A DNA stretch of 12,250 bases from Gammaproteobacteria bacterium (GCA_030617485.1 JAUWVK010000040.1:1-12250); one strand, 5' to 3'; positions 1 through 6,316 are shown, counted from the first letter of the stretch. Notes: generated by a model not told the origin, from the letters alone. Program-made: numbers and translations.

Positions 1-573
1 CTCGAAGCTTTGGCTCATCAGCTGGAAACACATCCGGGCCAGAGAATCACCACTGCTGCGTTGGCGAAAGAAGTGGGAGTATCCGAGGCGGCTCTGTATC
101 GGCATTTCCCCAGTAAGGCGCGAATGTTCGAGGCCTTGATCGAATTTATTGAGGGCTCAGTCTTTGGCTTGATTACCCGCATCCTGGAAGATCACGCGGA
201 TGCTCTTTCCCGATGCAGCAATATACTGGTGATGTTGCTGAGTTTCTCCGAACGAAATCCTGGCTTGTCCCGTATTTTGGTGGGCGATGCCCTGACGGGA
301 GAAAATGAACGCCTGCGAGTGCGTATTACTCAGTTTTATGATCGGCTGGAAACTCAGTTGAAACAAATTTTACGAGAAGCCGAAACCAAAAATGAATTAC
401 CTGTAGGCCATCCCTCAACGGCAATAGCCAATCTTATGTTAGCCGCTGTTGAAGGCCGTATGAATCAGTTTGTGCGCAGCGGTTTTCAAAAGTCTCCTTT
501 AGAGCGTTGGGATCAGCAGTGGGAATTGCTGTCACGTAGTTTCTTTTCTGGCACGTCAAACGCAAGTACTTAA
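1..573 (+). CDS. slmA: Nucleoid occlusion factor SlmA (TetR family), 5' end outside the window
   Basis: SlmA binds specific chromosomal sites and antagonises FtsZ polymerisation over the nucleoid, so that division does not cut across DNA. The reading frame is open from base 1 (Leu-Glu-Ala-Leu) and ends at TAA 571-573, giving 190 visible residues. E. coli SlmA has 198, so only a short N-terminal piece is missing. The TetR helix-turn-helix covers visible residues about 17-45 and contains the hallmark SEAALYRHFPSK, followed by LIEFIE. ERNPGLSRIL and FVRS further on also match SlmA rather than a generic TetR repressor. In E. coli, slmA lies next to and convergent with pyrE. Here pyrE is also convergent but about 5 kb away, with other genes in between. 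The TauE/SafE gene starts three bases after the stop, so the two are probably co-transcribed. The family call is confident. Confidence 0.95.
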   Translation, partial: LEALAHQLETHPGQRITTAALAKEVGVSEAALYRHFPSKARMFEALIEFIEGSVFGLITRILEDHADALSRCSNILVMLLSFSERNPGLSRILVGDALTGENERLRVRITQFYDRLETQLKQILREAETKNELPVGHPSTAIANLMLAAVEGRMNQFVRSGFQKSPLERWDQQWELLSRSFFSGTSNAST

Positions 574-576
574 GTT

Positions 577-1332
577 GTGGATTGGTTAACCCAAAGCCTG
601 CTTTTTTTTGTTTCCCTGGCAGCTAATATTTTTTCTGCTTTTGCCGGCGGTGGCGCCGGGCTTTTGCAATTCCCCGTATTGATTTTTCTTGGACTTCCTT
701 TTGGCGTGGCATTGGCCACACATAAAGTGGCAAGCGTGGCCCTGGGTGTGGGTGCAACCATCCGTAATTTGCGTGAAGGTAGTCTGCAGCGAAAGTTAAC
801 CATTATTATTATCGTGTTTGGTTTGCCGGGTGTGGTGTTGGGTGCCAGTGTGATTTTGTATGTGCCGGATCGTAGCGCAGAAATCGCTCTAGGGGTTTTA
901 ACCATTGGTCTTGGAGTATATTCCCTCCTAAAACCGGAGCTTGGCCAAAAACAAAAAACCTTTTCACCTGAAACCTGGCGTTTTGCAGTAGGTGGTTTGG
1001 TATTGTTTGTCATTGGAATCCTTAATGGATCGTTAACATCTGGTACCGGTTTGTTTGTCACCCTTTGGCTGGTGCAGTGGTTTGGTATGGATTATAAGCG
1101 TGCTGTGGCGCATACCCTGGTATTGGTTGGATTATTCTGGAATGGTGCCGGTGCTGTGACGCTAGGACTACTTGGCGATATTCAATGGGACTGGTTACCA
1201 GCACTTTTGTTAGGTTCATTGATTGGTGGCTACATCGGTGCACATCTTGCTATTACCAAAGGTAATCGCTGGATAAAACGAATATTTGAGGTTATCACCC
1301 TGTGTGTTGGTGTTAAATTGATCATTGGTTGA
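577..1332 (+). CDS. TauE/SafE-family membrane permease (putative sulfite/organic-anion exporter)
   Basis: This is an integral inner-membrane protein of 251 residues, the usual size for the TauE/SafE (DUF81) family. Members are proposed to export sulfite, sulfoacetate or related anions; the substrate here cannot be read from sequence. The protein is hydrophobic almost throughout, with about seven or eight membrane segments. Both family signature regions are present: an N-terminal AGGGAGLLQFPVL (residues about 23-35) with ATHKVASVALG after it, and the second-half repeat NGSLTSGTGLFVTLWL with AVAHTLVLVG. The start is taken as GTG at 577, three bases after the slmA stop. No strong ribosome-binding site is visible, so translation may be coupled to slmA. 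Followed by about 210 bases without a confident gene. Family call firm, substrate unknown. Confidence 0.88.
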   Translation: MDWLTQSLLFFVSLAANIFSAFAGGGAGLLQFPVLIFLGLPFGVALATHKVASVALGVGATIRNLREGSLQRKLTIIIIVFGLPGVVLGASVILYVPDRSAEIALGVLTIGLGVYSLLKPELGQKQKTFSPETWRFAVGGLVLFVIGILNGSLTSGTGLFVTLWLVQWFGMDYKRAVAHTLVLVGLFWNGAGAVTLGLLGDIQWDWLPALLLGSLIGGYIGAHLAITKGNRWIKRIFEVITLCVGVKLIIG

Positions 1333-1418
1333 GTTTGAAACGGATTGCAAGCGTTCCTGTGCTACATAACGAACGTTAAGCCGTCGTGATACTTATGTTA
1401 TAAATTCGTGACTTGTGT

Positions 1419-1428
1419 GTGACATCAC
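1419..1428. promoter_or_regulatory. Short perfect palindrome upstream of the secreted-peptide gene
   Basis: GTGA-CA-TCAC is a perfect inverted repeat with a two-base centre, lying about 115 bases before the ATG of the small secreted protein. A TATAAA-like element sits upstream at 1399-1404, without a convincing -35. The palindrome could be an operator for the cassette, but its arms are only four bases and its spacing does not fit the CRP consensus. Low confidence. Confidence 0.2.
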
Positions 1429-1443
1429 TTTTGTAGATTAAAT

Positions 1444-1490
1444 CCTTGTGAGAATACGGGTATGGGAGAACTCGTCCGTTTCTCGCAAGG
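1444..1490 (+). promoter_or_regulatory. Strong stem-loop in the 5' leader of the Fap-like cassette
   Basis: The left arm 1444-1459 (CCTTGTGAGAATACGG) pairs with the right arm 1476-1490 (CCGTTTCTCGCAAGG). This gives 15 base pairs, one of them a G-U wobble, with one bulged T at 1455 and a 16-base loop. The right arm runs straight into AGG, creating AAGGAGG at 1487-1493, a perfect anti-16S sequence partly buried in the stem. The next bases (CCTT, 1494-1497) could pair with the same AAGG in an alternative small hairpin. It may be a read-through terminator for slmA-tauE, an mRNA-stabilising leader or a regulatory switch. No uninterrupted T-tract follows, so a standard terminator is not certain. 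The ATG at 1543 has its own GGAG at 1530-1533. Confidence 0.5.
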
Positions 1491-1542
1491 AGGCCTTTTA
1501 GTTTGGGGTTTATTAAATAATCTAAAATTGGAGATACTTAAA

Positions 1543-1860
1543 ATGAATAAAGGGAAATTAGCTTTATCTGCACTCACGACTCTTTTGCTTGCTTCTGGCG
1601 CGAATGCTGCACCCGTTACACTCAGTCTAACTCAAATGGACACCGTTTCTGGTGGCGCGTTTGTATGCCCAGTGATTAGTACTGCTGCGGTTTTAAATTC
1701 ACCGAAAAGTGCTTTCGTGGATGGGCAACTTTACACAATAATTGGCCCAACAGTAGGTGGTGGTGTTCAGGCTCACGCAACTAATGATAATGGTGCTGGT
1801 AACCCACATGGTCCTTATGCCTCACCTGGCGATACAAGCTACACCGCCATTTGGAACTAG
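1543..1860 (+). CDS. Small exported protein with Sec signal peptide and double-glycine leader motif
   Basis: I do not recognise a named family. The 105-residue product starts at ATG 1543, with GGAG nine bases upstream; an in-frame ATG at 1462 would add 27 unlikely residues and lies inside the leader hairpin. Residues 1-22 form a clear Sec signal peptide (basic N-region, LALSALTTLLLASGA core, cleavage after ANA). Directly after it, residues 27-38 read LSLTQMDTVSGG. This fits the ABC-exporter/bacteriocin double-glycine leader pattern: L at -12, S at -11, hydrophobic at -7 (Met) and -4 (Val), Gly-Gly at -2/-1. Cutting after Gly38 would release a 67-residue product with one cysteine (residue 42) and a Gly/Asn-rich second half. 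There are no FapB/FapC-type repeats. The genes downstream encode a C39-like peptidase and a FapF-like barrel, so this is the likely substrate of that pair. Function is inferred. Confidence 0.8.
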   Translation: MNKGKLALSALTTLLLASGANAAPVTLSLTQMDTVSGGAFVCPVISTAAVLNSPKSAFVDGQLYTIIGPTVGGGVQAHATNDNGAGNPHGPYASPGDTSYTAIWN

Positions 1861-1888
1861 TAAACACGACATTACGACACACATAGAA

Positions 1889-1947
1889 CATCGCAGGCGT
1901 ATCGGTCCTGATTCTTTAAATAGTAAAAGGGTGGCGCGCTTGCGATG
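1889..1947 (+). repeat. Intergenic stem-loop between the secreted-protein and peptidase genes
   Basis: CATCGCAGGCG (1889-1899) pairs with CGCTTGCGATG (1937-1947): an 11-base-pair stem with one G-U wobble and a 37-base loop. It lies in the 115-base gap after the stop of the small secreted protein. A hairpin here could partly terminate transcription or protect the 3' end of the upstream message, giving more substrate than peptidase, as in many substrate-first operons. There is no good T-run after the stem, so stabilisation or partial attenuation is more likely than full termination. Confidence 0.45.
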
Positions 1948-1975
1948 AATCTTTGTATATATTCTAGGCCTGGTT

Positions 1976-2623
1976 TTGCATAGATCGATTAATATTTGTA
2001 CGGGCACATTTTTGCTTTCCTTATCGTTTGCCAGTTTTTTATTTGGTGGTGGAAACGCTGTTGCAGAAAATGTAACTCAGCAGGTTCTATCGGTGATAGA
2101 AAAGCGTCATCAGAATGTTGTTCTTCAACAGTGGGAGTTAAGTTGTGCCGCAGCTGCCCTGGCAACAATTCTCCGATATCAGCATGGGTTACCCGCGACG
2201 GAGCATTCAGTTGCCCTGGGCCTGATTAATCGTAAAGAGTACCTCTCAAATCCTGACCTTTTACGGATTCGCCAGGGATTTTCCCTGCTCGATCTCAAGC
2301 GATATGTCGATAATCTTGGTTATGAAGGGCTTGGGCTCGGACAACTTACTCTTCCAGACCTTATAGAGCGTGCGCCCATTATAGTGCCGGTGATTCTGCA
2401 GGGTTACCCGCACTTTGTGGTTTTCCGCGGAGCTACATCGAATTCGGTATTAATTGCTGATCCAGCGTTTGGCAATGTCACGATGCCAGTTTATAAATTC
2501 ATCAATGGATGGATTAAATATAAAGATATAAATCACGTTGGCTTTGTGGTGACGGAGTCGGGAACGCTGGCGCCGCCTGGAAAATTAACCGCACATGTGA
2601 TGGAATTTGTTGGGTTACATTGA
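1976..2623 (+). CDS. Exported C39-like cysteine peptidase (FapD-like)
   Basis: This is a 215-residue protein related to peptidase family C39, the fold that cuts double-glycine leaders in bacteriocin exporters and that forms FapD in Pseudomonas functional-amyloid loci. It has no ABC-transporter or membrane domain. Residues 1-30 are a signal peptide (hydrophobic TFLLSLSFASFLF, cleavage near AVA), so it should act in the periplasm. The C39 catalytic pattern is complete: Gln51 six residues before Cys57 in QQWELSCAAAALATILRY, His146 in YPHFVVFRG, and Asp162 in LIADPAFG. The start is uncertain. TTG 1976 gives a good signal peptide, but there is no clear ribosome-binding site and no in-frame ATG nearby. 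Gene order (small Gly-Gly protein, C39-like peptidase, coiled-coil barrel) supports a role in processing or chaperoning the upstream protein. Domain call strong, cleavage activity inferred. Confidence 0.85.
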   Translation: MHRSINICTGTFLLSLSFASFLFGGGNAVAENVTQQVLSVIEKRHQNVVLQQWELSCAAAALATILRYQHGLPATEHSVALGLINRKEYLSNPDLLRIRQGFSLLDLKRYVDNLGYEGLGLGQLTLPDLIERAPIIVPVILQGYPHFVVFRGATSNSVLIADPAFGNVTMPVYKFINGWIKYKDINHVGFVVTESGTLAPPGKLTAHVMEFVGLH

Positions 2624-2668
2624 CCGCTGTGTAAATCTGCCGTGTAAATTAAGGTGCTTGATATTCAA

Positions 2669-3766
2669 ATGAGATCAATAGTTTTAAAAATTAGTCTTGC
2701 CTCTCTGGTCTTTTTCTCAGGAGCTGCTCAATCAGAAGAAACACGACCGCAGGAGCTTGAATATAAACTGCAATTACGTGACAACGCGATTATTGAACTT
2801 CTGGAACGTGTTGAAACTCTGGAGCAACGAGTCGGTGTGCAGCGCCGCACAAAAAATACGGATGAGTCGTCAGAACAGGATGATTCAGTGCCCGTGGGAA
2901 AAGAGCATATGCAGGCCCCGGGTGCAGTTGTTGTAGAAGAAGGAGATGCAGAGCGTGCTCTTGAGCGTTCCCTGACATTAGAGGGCGCATTGTTGTTGTC
3001 TTCTGGCGTCCTGGAGATTGAACCTGGACTTTCCTATGCCCGGCAAGAAGATACCGCGCCCGGCTTTGTAACAGTAGGGACCCAGGTTTTTGCCAGTGAG
3101 GTAGAATTCAACGCCAACATTCTGACGGCTAATCTGGCATTACGTTTGGGGTTACCCTGGGATTCTCAGTTAGAACTAGGGCTGCCTTACCGGCGGAGTA
3201 AGGTTGAGTCTGTTACGAACATTAACCTTGTACCTACCGCCTCCACGAAACAGTCAAATAGTGAGTTGGGCGATCTGAGCATAGGGTTTGCAAAAACGTT
3301 GCTTCGTGAGGGACTTTGGCGCCCTGACCTCGTTGCGAGACTTACGTGGGATACCGATACTGGTGATGCAGATGGCTTTCACGAACTTCGCGGCTCGTTG
3401 ACTGCAATAAAGAGACAGGATCCGGTCACCTTCATTGGTGGAATGTCTTATCAGCACGCCTTCAAGAGCGGTCTGGTTAAACCTGGCTCGGCAATTTCAG
3501 TAAACTTTGGCAGTCTTATTGCGTTGAGCCCTGAGACATCAATGCGTTTTCTTATATCTGGCAGATACCAGAATGAAACTGAACTGTCTGGGGTCAAAGT
3601 AGATGGTAGCGATCGAACGGTTGGTACCTTCGTGGTAGGGGGATCTACACTGCTGGCACCAGGCACCCTGTTAAACCTTTCGGTTGGAATCGGCCTGACG
3701 GATGATGCGGATAATTTCTCGATTACGGTGTCGTTACCCATCCGTTTTGGCGAGAGCTTATTTTAA
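2669..3766 (+). CDS. FapF-like outer-membrane beta-barrel with N-terminal coiled coil
   Basis: A predicted outer-membrane transporter of 365 residues. FapF is a trimeric barrel that secretes amyloid subunits and carries an N-terminal coiled coil. Here, in order: a signal peptide (residues 1-22, ending GAAQS); a heptad-like segment at about 29-56 (ELEYKLQLRDNAIIELLERV, then TLEQRV) suited to trimerisation; an acidic, flexible linker (about 60-98); and a barrel from about residue 100, opening with RALERSLTLEGALLLSSGVL and EIEPGLSYARQ, a pattern I associate with FapF-type barrels. The C-terminus has alternating beta strands and ends in Phe (VSLPIRFGESLF), the usual outer-membrane sorting signal. 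ATG 2669 is preferred for its clean basic N-region, although AAGG at 2651-2654 is rather far upstream; GTG 2654 would add five residues. The alternative name would be a generic PF13557-like 'transporter'. The gene lies 45 bases after the C39-like gene, in the same direction. Confidence 0.8.
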   Translation: MRSIVLKISLASLVFFSGAAQSEETRPQELEYKLQLRDNAIIELLERVETLEQRVGVQRRTKNTDESSEQDDSVPVGKEHMQAPGAVVVEEGDAERALERSLTLEGALLLSSGVLEIEPGLSYARQEDTAPGFVTVGTQVFASEVEFNANILTANLALRLGLPWDSQLELGLPYRRSKVESVTNINLVPTASTKQSNSELGDLSIGFAKTLLREGLWRPDLVARLTWDTDTGDADGFHELRGSLTAIKRQDPVTFIGGMSYQHAFKSGLVKPGSAISVNFGSLIALSPETSMRFLISGRYQNETELSGVKVDGSDRTVGTFVVGGSTLLAPGTLLNLSVGIGLTDDADNFSITVSLPIRFGESLF

Positions 3767-3776
3767 ATAACCTATT

Positions 3777-3861
3777 ACATGTTGTTAAAAGATTGCGTAT
3801 AACCGGTAATATTCGCACTATAAATAACAACGTGTAGTGACAAGCGACGATTTTAGCTTGT
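3777..3861. terminator. Inverted repeats between convergent genes (possible bidirectional terminator)
   Basis: The 102-base gap between the convergent FapF-like and DUF481 genes holds two hairpins. ACATGTTGTTA (3777-3787) pairs with TAACAACGTGT (3825-3835), 11 base pairs with one wobble; inside its 37-base loop is a further partial dyad around ACCGGT. ACAAGC (3840-3845) pairs with GCTTGT (3856-3861). Neither strand shows a run of T directly after a stem, so intrinsic termination is plausible but not proven. Confidence 0.35.
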
Positions 3862-3868
3862 GGGCCAA

Positions 3869-4588
3869 CTAAAATTTGTAAACCAGGGTCACAGCCGTCT
3901 CAGTATCAGTTTTTTTCACACCAACTGGGACATCAGAAGTATTTTTCACGGTGTAAGTTATTTTTGTGGCCAGGCTGCCATTGATCTGTGCCGTAAGCGC
4001 CGTAACGGATTTAGTGATGGTGCTGTCTTCGCCAGCATCAACACTTAAATCCTCAGTAAGGCTACTGGTTTTGCTTATTTTCCAGTTTAGTTTTCCTGCA
4101 CCACGAACCATAGCTTCATCTTCAGTCTTACCAGTTTTAAGTTTGCTTTGCCGTGCACCGGGACCGATTTCCAGGTCTATCGTGAGATTTGGCTCATCCA
4201 CTACTCGGCGACCGTAACCGATTGCCTCTGTGATGCGATAATCGTAACCACTAAATCGGTCGTTTTCATAATTAATCATGGCAAAGAAAAAGTTTTTCTT
4301 ATCGAGTTTGTAATCACTTTGGCCATTGAATACATAACGCTCGGCAGTAGTGACACCCTGGTCAGAGCTTTTAAGCGACGCATAAGTTAATGTATGGCGC
4401 CAGTTTTCTGTTTCTGTAGCAGCTTTCGCTTTTAGATTAATAGTTTCAGTTTCAGTGTTCCCGGTGGTGTTGACAATGCCCAGCTCCAGGTTTCCTTTCC
4501 AGGTTCCGTAATCGGCAGTCGTCTCCGCATAACTGTTTGCAGCCAGGAATAATGGCAGCACGCCAGTCAATAGGTGAAAAATTTTCAC
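3869..4588 (-). CDS. DUF481 family outer-membrane protein (salt-induced YdiY-like)
   Basis: About 240 residues of a DUF481 protein (PF04338, 'putative salt-induced outer membrane protein'). The signal peptide is hydrophobic (LLTGVLPLFLA) and ends NSYA; the mature part begins TTADYGTWKGNLELGIVNTTGNTETETINLKA, the typical first strands of the family (broken here across the conserved TGNTE). Alternating strands follow, with a C-terminal aromatic (VTLVYKF) as in beta-barrels. Start choice: AAGGA (plus-strand 4594-4598) lies five bases before GTG 4588. The ATG at 4594 overlaps that same AAGGA and has no other ribosome-binding site. A longer reading from ATG 4633 would overlap the mscS stop. mscS ends only 37 bases upstream on the same strand, so the two are probably one operon, which fits an osmotic or envelope-stress role. 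Molecular function is unknown. Confidence 0.85.
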   Translation of the reverse strand: MKIFHLLTGVLPLFLAANSYAETTADYGTWKGNLELGIVNTTGNTETETINLKAKAATETENWRHTLTYASLKSSDQGVTTAERYVFNGQSDYKLDKKNFFFAMINYENDRFSGYDYRITEAIGYGRRVVDEPNLTIDLEIGPGARQSKLKTGKTEDEAMVRGAGKLNWKISKTSSLTEDLSVDAGEDSTITKSVTALTAQINGSLATKITYTVKNTSDVPVGVKKTDTETAVTLVYKF

Positions 4589-4625
4589 TGTCATCCTTTT
4601 TGATTGTAATAGTTTTCTAATTGCA

Positions 4626-5450
4626 TCAAGCATCCACCTTATAAAGGTGTAAATCTTGTTGCGGGTAAGGTATGGAAATACCGTTGGTATCGAATTTTTC
4701 TTTAACTCGTTCCATCAAATCACTGCGTACTACCCAGTAATCACCCGAGTTAACCCATGGGCGGACCGCAAAGTTGACGCTGCTGTCGGCCAGTTCCATG
4801 AGTAAAATAACTGGTGCAGGGTCTTTCAGTATGCGTTCATCTTCATTCATAGCTTCTTCGATTAATGCTTTGGCCTGTTTGAGATTGTCTTCATATCCAA
4901 TGCCAAAAACCAGGTCAATTCGGCGTGTATCACGGGCACTGAAATTAACAATGGTGCCGCCATAGATATGACTATTGGGGATAGTGATCTCTCGGTTGTC
5001 GCCAGTGCGCATCACAGTGCTGAAAATGCGTAACTGTTCAACTACACCAGTAATGCCTGCCGCTTCAATGAAATCACCTGCCTTGAAGGGTTTGAAAAAT
5101 ACCAGCATCACACCTGCAGCGAAATTTGATAACGAATCCTTTAAGGCCAGACCTACCGCCAAACCGGCAGCAGCAAAAATAGCCATTATGGAAGTAGTGT
5201 TAATTCCCAGCTGATCCAGTGCTGCGATAACAACTACAATCAGTAAGGCAAAATACAACATGTTGCCAACAAAGTTGGTGAGAATTTCGTCCATCTCCGC
5301 CTTATTCATCAGGCGCTTGACTATACTTCTAATAGTTTTGGCCAGCCAACGCCCGACGATGAATATCACAAGGGCCATTATCAGATTAACCCCCCACGGA
5401 ATAATGTAGAGGTTTAAGTAATCCGTTTCGGAGTTAAGCAGGGATTCCAT
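4626..5450 (-). CDS. mscS: Small-conductance mechanosensitive channel MscS
   Basis: MscS is an inner-membrane heptameric channel that opens under membrane tension to release solutes during hypo-osmotic shock. At 274 residues it is close to E. coli MscS (286). Membrane segments lie at about 18-36 and 62-82, followed by the pore helix TM3 at about 87-119, with the family's Ala/Gly packing pattern (AAAGLAVGLALKDSLSNFAAG). The beta-domain follows (VMLVFFKPFKAGDFIE, TGVVEQLRIFSTVMRT, ITIPNSHIYGGTIVNFS), then the alpha/beta C-terminal domain ending GISIPYPQQDLHLYKV. ATG 5450 has GGAG eight bases upstream. It is the first gene of a pair with the DUF481 gene. Upstream, AT-rich DNA has two copies of ATTTAAAT (5467-5474 and 5481-5488) that may be part of its promoter. 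Very confident. Confidence 0.95.
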   Translation of the reverse strand: MESLLNSETDYLNLYIIPWGVNLIMALVIFIVGRWLAKTIRSIVKRLMNKAEMDEILTNFVGNMLYFALLIVVVIAALDQLGINTTSIMAIFAAAGLAVGLALKDSLSNFAAGVMLVFFKPFKAGDFIEAAGITGVVEQLRIFSTVMRTGDNREITIPNSHIYGGTIVNFSARDTRRIDLVFGIGYEDNLKQAKALIEEAMNEDERILKDPAPVILLMELADSSVNFAVRPWVNSGDYWVVRSDLMERVKEKFDTNGISIPYPQQDLHLYKVDA

Positions 5451-5552
5451 GATGTTTTCTCCATGTATTTAAATTAAATGATTTAAATAAAACATCGACT
5501 TGTTATTGATTAGTATGAAAAGCCGCGAACAATGTACCCAGATCAGCTTGTG

Positions 5553-6197
5553 TCACTTCACTCCATATTGTTCTCTATATTTTTGTATTGCGCCGAGGTG
5601 GTCTGTTTCATTTTTTGATGATTCCAGGTATTCCACCAGGTTGTCGAGACAAACAATGTTGGCGACGTTTAATCCGTAGTCTTTTTCAACTTCCTGTATT
5701 GCTGAAGTCTCCCCCTGTCCTCTTTCCTTTCGGTCTAAGGCAATCACTACGCCTGCTGTGGTGGCGCCTGCAGTGTTAATAATGTCCACGGATTCACGTA
5801 CCGAAGTACCCGCCGAGATGACATCATCAATAATCAAAACACGTCCTTCGAGTTCAGCGCCGACGATACTGCCACCTTCGCCGTGGGTTTTAGCCTCTTT
5901 ACGATTAAAACAATAAGGCACGTCACGATCATGGTGATCTGCCAGGGCAATGGCCAATGTCGATGCGAGGGGGATGCCTTTGTAGGCAGGGCCGTAAATC
6001 ATATCGAACTTAATACCTGATTCCACCACGGCCTGTGCGTAATAGCGCCCTAGTCGTGCCAGGCTAGAGCCGGTGTTAAACAGACCACTATTGAAAAAAT
6101 AGGGGCTGACCCGGCCAGATTTGAGCGTGAATTCCCCAAAACGTAATACGCCAACATCGATGGCAAAGTTGAGAAATTCTTTTTCATAGTCTTGCAT
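5553..6197 (-). CDS. pyrE: Orotate phosphoribosyltransferase
   Basis: PyrE catalyses orotate + PRPP to orotidine 5'-monophosphate + PPi, the fifth step of de novo pyrimidine synthesis, in the cytoplasm. The 214 residues match the usual bacterial length (about 213). Visible motifs: [11 protein letters not shown] (residues 24-34, with Lys26), [11 protein letters not shown] (68-78), the flexible catalytic loop [13 protein letters not shown] (97-109), and the PRPP-binding loop [13 protein letters not shown] (120-132). ATG 6197 is preceded by GGAA at suitable distance. The gene is convergent with slmA (as in E. coli) although separated by about 5 kb, and divergent from the exonuclease III gene, the arrangement pyrE has with crc in Pseudomonas. 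Very confident. Confidence 0.97.
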   Translation of the reverse strand: MQDYEKEFLNFAIDVGVLRFGEFTLKSGRVSPYFFNSGLFNTGSSLARLGRYYAQAVVESGIKFDMIYGPAYKGIPLASTLAIALADHHDRDVPYCFNRKEAKTHGEGGSIVGAELEGRVLIIDDVISAGTSVRESVDIINTAGATTAGVVIALDRKERGQGETSAIQEVEKDYGLNVANIVCLDNLVEYLESSKNETDHLGAIQKYREQYGVK

Positions 6198-6267
6198 AGC
6201 TGATTTCCAGAATACGATTAATTAGTTAGTTTACCTCATCTGGTCAGCCAGTCGGAGCTCACTGCGG

Positions 6268-6273
6268 TATAAT
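6268..6273 (+). promoter_or_regulatory. Candidate sigma-70 -10 box for the exonuclease III gene
   Basis: TATAAT is a perfect -10 hexamer 43 bases before the ATG. No good -35 lies 16-18 bases upstream; TGGTCA at 6241-6246 matches four of six bases but with a 21-base spacer. The call rests on the hexamer and its place in the pyrE/exonuclease intergenic region. Confidence 0.45.
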
Positions 6274-6284
6274 TCTGTGCTTTA

Positions 6285-6298
6285 TTGATCTGGATCAG
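6285..6298. promoter_or_regulatory. FNR/Anr-like box in the pyrE-exonuclease III intergenic region
   Basis: TTGAT-CTGG-ATCAG matches nine of ten fixed bases of the FNR/Anr consensus TTGAT-N4-ATCAA. It is centred about 18 bases after the TATAAT box, near or just past the expected start of transcription, where a bound regulator would repress rather than activate. Chance occurrence is possible. Confidence 0.35.
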
Positions 6299-6316
6299 AA
6301 AAAACAGGGTAAACCC

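Noticed and set aside
570..1061. A long antisense open frame opposite the TauE/SafE gene
   Set aside because: The translation is Pro/Lys/Arg-rich, matches no family I recognise and lies fully opposite a clear membrane-protein gene; open frames opposite hydrophobic coding DNA are common.
1462..1542. An upstream in-frame ATG extending the small secreted protein by 27 residues
   Set aside because: It would put Val/Arg/Gly-rich residues before a normal signal peptide, lies inside the leader hairpin, and ATG 1543 has its own ribosome-binding site.
1333..1542. A c-di-GMP or other known riboswitch in the cassette leader
   Set aside because: Apart from the single long hairpin I could not find the conserved junction sequences of any riboswitch class I know.
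1945..1983. ATG at 1945 as the start of the C39-like gene
   Set aside because: It is in a different frame and ends after 12 codons at TAG 1981-1983.
2631..2649. Direct repeat of GTGTAAAT between the C39-like and barrel genes
   Set aside because: Only two eight-base copies about 13 bases apart; too short and AT-rich to treat as meaningful.
5467..5488. Two ATTTAAAT palindromes upstream of mscS
   Set aside because: Simple AT-rich sequence in a promoter region; no regulator consensus matches it.
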